DNA of 7,571 bases from Methanobacterium sp. PtaB.Bin024 (GTDB lineage Archaea > Methanobacteriota > Methanobacteria > Methanobacteriales > Methanobacteriaceae): assembly GCA_002067065.1 (NCBI GenBank), contig MVPY01000012.1:1-7571 (forward strand), in the 5' to 3' direction. The position numbers were made by a program, and so were the translations under genes. Below, one piece after another: positions 5,955 to 7,571 of this stretch. The notes under the pieces are model-generated. The model did no database searches, was not told the DNA's origin, and saw only the letters and a list, made by a program, of their open reading frames with translations. Position 1 is the first letter of the stretch, and each line of letters opens with the position of its first letter.

Positions 5955-7571
5955 ATGAAAATACGAGGATTCTTAATCAGCCATCAAATAAACAGTTTAT
6001 TATTTATTGTAGCTTTATTTCTATCATTATCACTTCCAATTTATGCCACAAACTGGTATGTGTATAAGAATGCAAGCGGCTCTAACAATGGAACAAGTTG
6101 GACTAATGCGTGGAAATCTTTTTCTAATATTAACTGGAGTTCAATAAAGCCTGGAGATTATATTTATATATCAGGCGGCACAGACTCTTTGGTATATAGT
6201 GCACCTTTACAGCCAAATTGCAGCGGCAATACTGTTAATTGGATAACAATTACTACAGGTAAATATTCTCCATCACCATCAGGACACTCAGGCAGGGTAA
6301 TAATAGATGGAAACAATCATAGTCAATCAGCTATTCTATTTCACGATGGTTCTGGTTCAAATCCAAGTTATATTACTATAAAGGGTATTGAAACAAGGAA
6401 TGTATATTCAGGAGTGTATGCTAATGTTGATAATTTTCACAGAGGAATTAAGATTGATTCTTGTATGATATATGGTTTCTACAGTGCTGGAATAAGGCTT
6501 GAGACAGGTGAGGTTGGTTATCAGAATATGGATAGTGTTTTTATCGAGAATTGCAGAATAGTTTCTCCTAATTATATTGAAGGTGAATCAGACGGGATAC
6601 AAGTAAAAGGTGCTTCCAGAGTTTTTATTCATAACAATTATATAAGAATAAAAAACCAACATCCCACTCAGCACGTAGATGCAATACAGGGCTACTTAGG
6701 TAATGGATTTGTGATAACTAACAATATTCTGATAAATGATTCAGTTTATAGTCCTGAAGGCGGAGGTATTCCCATTATACTAGGTTCGGAAGGGAATAAT
6801 CCGGTTATCATTTATAATAACTTCTGTTATATGGGAGGTGTTTGGATGTCTGGTGCTAATTGGGGTGGTACACTTATGACACGCTGGTATGATCATAATC
6901 CTATGCCTCCAACCTGGATACTGCATAATACAGTTGTAAGCAATGGACCCAGAGTAAGAGGTGTTTGGCTTGAATATTCAACTTCAACAAATACAAGAGT
7001 AATCAATAATCTTATAGCACAATATGCACCTTCAAGCAGTAATACAATTTCAACCTTTGATAATAGCACTGGTTCAAATCTCAGAGTGGACAGTATAAGA
7101 AATAACCTATATTACAGAAGTTGGGATAGTGATGTTGGGTTTGCAGGCAGTATTACTGGGAATGGAAGAACAGGCACTCCTTCTGGATGGACTGATTTTG
7201 TTAATAACTATGGCGGCACAGGAGTGAAGGGAAACCCATTACTTGTAAGTAATATCGGACACGAACCCAATCAAGGTACTATTAATGGTGAATTAAAATC
7301 TGGTTCACCGGCGATAAATGCAGGTGAAGATGCCGAGTGGTATATAAATTATCTCAATTCAACTTATAATCTAAAAGGCAGATTAGTTTGGGGAGATATA
7401 AACGGTAATCCAAGAGATGATACTCCTACTATCGGTGCTTATGAATATGATGCCGGACCAGATTTGACTCCTCCAAGAGTAACCGGGGCAAGTTTACTGG
7501 ACTCAGTAACATTGGTAGTAAATTTTTCAGAGGCATTAGATCAAGCAACAGCTGAGAACAAGAGCAACTAC
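5955..7571 (+). CDS. Secreted beta-helix protein with Ig-like extension (3' end outside window)
   Basis: 539 codons are visible with no stop before the window edge. Residues 1-31 form a signal peptide (FIVALFLSLSLPIYA, probable cut after YA). The mature part opens WYVYKNASGSNNGTSW and PGDYIYISGG and runs through Asn/Ile-rich rungs (VFIENCRIV, VFIHNNYI, FVITNNILIND, VIIYNNFCYMGG). It reaches the same end cap as the previous gene, SPAINAGE ... GNPRDDTPTIGAYEYD (about residue 499). From residue 503 a new domain starts, DLTPPRVTGASLLDSVTLVV.FSEALD, typical of the bacterial Ig-like (SbsA type) domains that extend surface enzymes from the cell. It is a tandem paralogue of 4063-5628, most similar at the N-terminus and around IND-SVYSPEGGG. 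The expected continuation is further Ig-like or fibronectin-like repeats and then a sorting domain or dockerin, which cannot be seen here. The likely role is binding or cleaving an extracellular polysaccharide; no substrate can be named. Confidence 0.88.
   Translation, partial: MKIRGFLISHQINSLLFIVALFLSLSLPIYATNWYVYKNASGSNNGTSWTNAWKSFSNINWSSIKPGDYIYISGGTDSLVYSAPLQPNCSGNTVNWITITTGKYSPSPSGHSGRVIIDGNNHSQSAILFHDGSGSNPSYITIKGIETRNVYSGVYANVDNFHRGIKIDSCMIYGFYSAGIRLETGEVGYQNMDSVFIENCRIVSPNYIEGESDGIQVKGASRVFIHNNYIRIKNQHPTQHVDAIQGYLGNGFVITNNILINDSVYSPEGGGIPIILGSEGNNPVIIYNNFCYMGGVWMSGANWGGTLMTRWYDHNPMPPTWILHNTVVSNGPRVRGVWLEYSTSTNTRVINNLIAQYAPSSSNTISTFDNSTGSNLRVDSIRNNLYYRSWDSDVGFAGSITGNGRTGTPSGWTDFVNNYGGTGVKGNPLLVSNIGHEPNQGTINGELKSGSPAINAGEDAEWYINYLNSTYNLKGRLVWGDINGNPRDDTPTIGAYEYDAGPDLTPPRVTGASLLDSVTLVVNFSEALDQATAENKSNY

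Noticed and set aside
1..7571. tRNA, rRNA, CRISPR arrays, insertion sequences
   Set aside because: No cloverleaf-forming stretch, regular repeat-spacer pattern, transposase or terminal inverted repeats with target duplications were found by reading both strands.

Overview
The window looks like a low-GC chromosome segment from the Ignavibacteria side of the Bacteroidota/Chlorobi group. The best evidence is the C-terminal domain of the protein at 658-1779, which opens with SQNYPNPFNPSTTI and ends RKMVLIK. That is the classic type IX secretion system (T9SS) type A sorting domain in the form common in Ignavibacteria. Placement at that rank is inference; T9SS itself is a firm reading. All five genes lie on the plus strand, all four with a visible N-terminus carry signal peptides, and none is a housekeeping gene.

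Layout: (1) 2-625, the 3' end of a secreted protein whose last 60 residues are a dockerin-like pair of calcium-binding loops. (2) 658-1779, a secreted protein with a cohesin-like beta-sandwich, a fibronectin-like linker domain and a T9SS sorting domain, 32 bases downstream and probably co-transcribed. (3) 1994-3835, a polysaccharide deacetylase (CE4, NodB fold) with a beta-sandwich and the same C-terminal module plus dockerin as gene 1. (4) A decayed piece of a T9SS sorting domain at about 3967-4028, in the gap after the deacetylase. (5) 4063-5628, a right-handed parallel beta-helix protein. (6) A 326-base gap with a nested inverted repeat. (7) 5955 to the window end, a paralogue of the beta-helix protein extended by a bacterial Ig-like domain and cut off by the window edge.

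Proposed working model (inference): the two dockerin proteins have no sorting domain of their own, while the neighbouring cohesin-like protein has one. T9SS would attach the cohesin-like protein to the cell surface, and it would then capture dockerin-tagged enzymes such as the deacetylase. The result would be a small cellulosome-like surface assembly acting on an extracellular polysaccharide, with the beta-helix proteins as candidate lyases, epimerases or glycan binders. The sorting-domain relic after the second dockerin gene suggests that the dockerin-gene/anchor-gene pair once existed twice and that the second anchor was lost. The cohesin assignment rests on sequence pattern only and is the weakest link.
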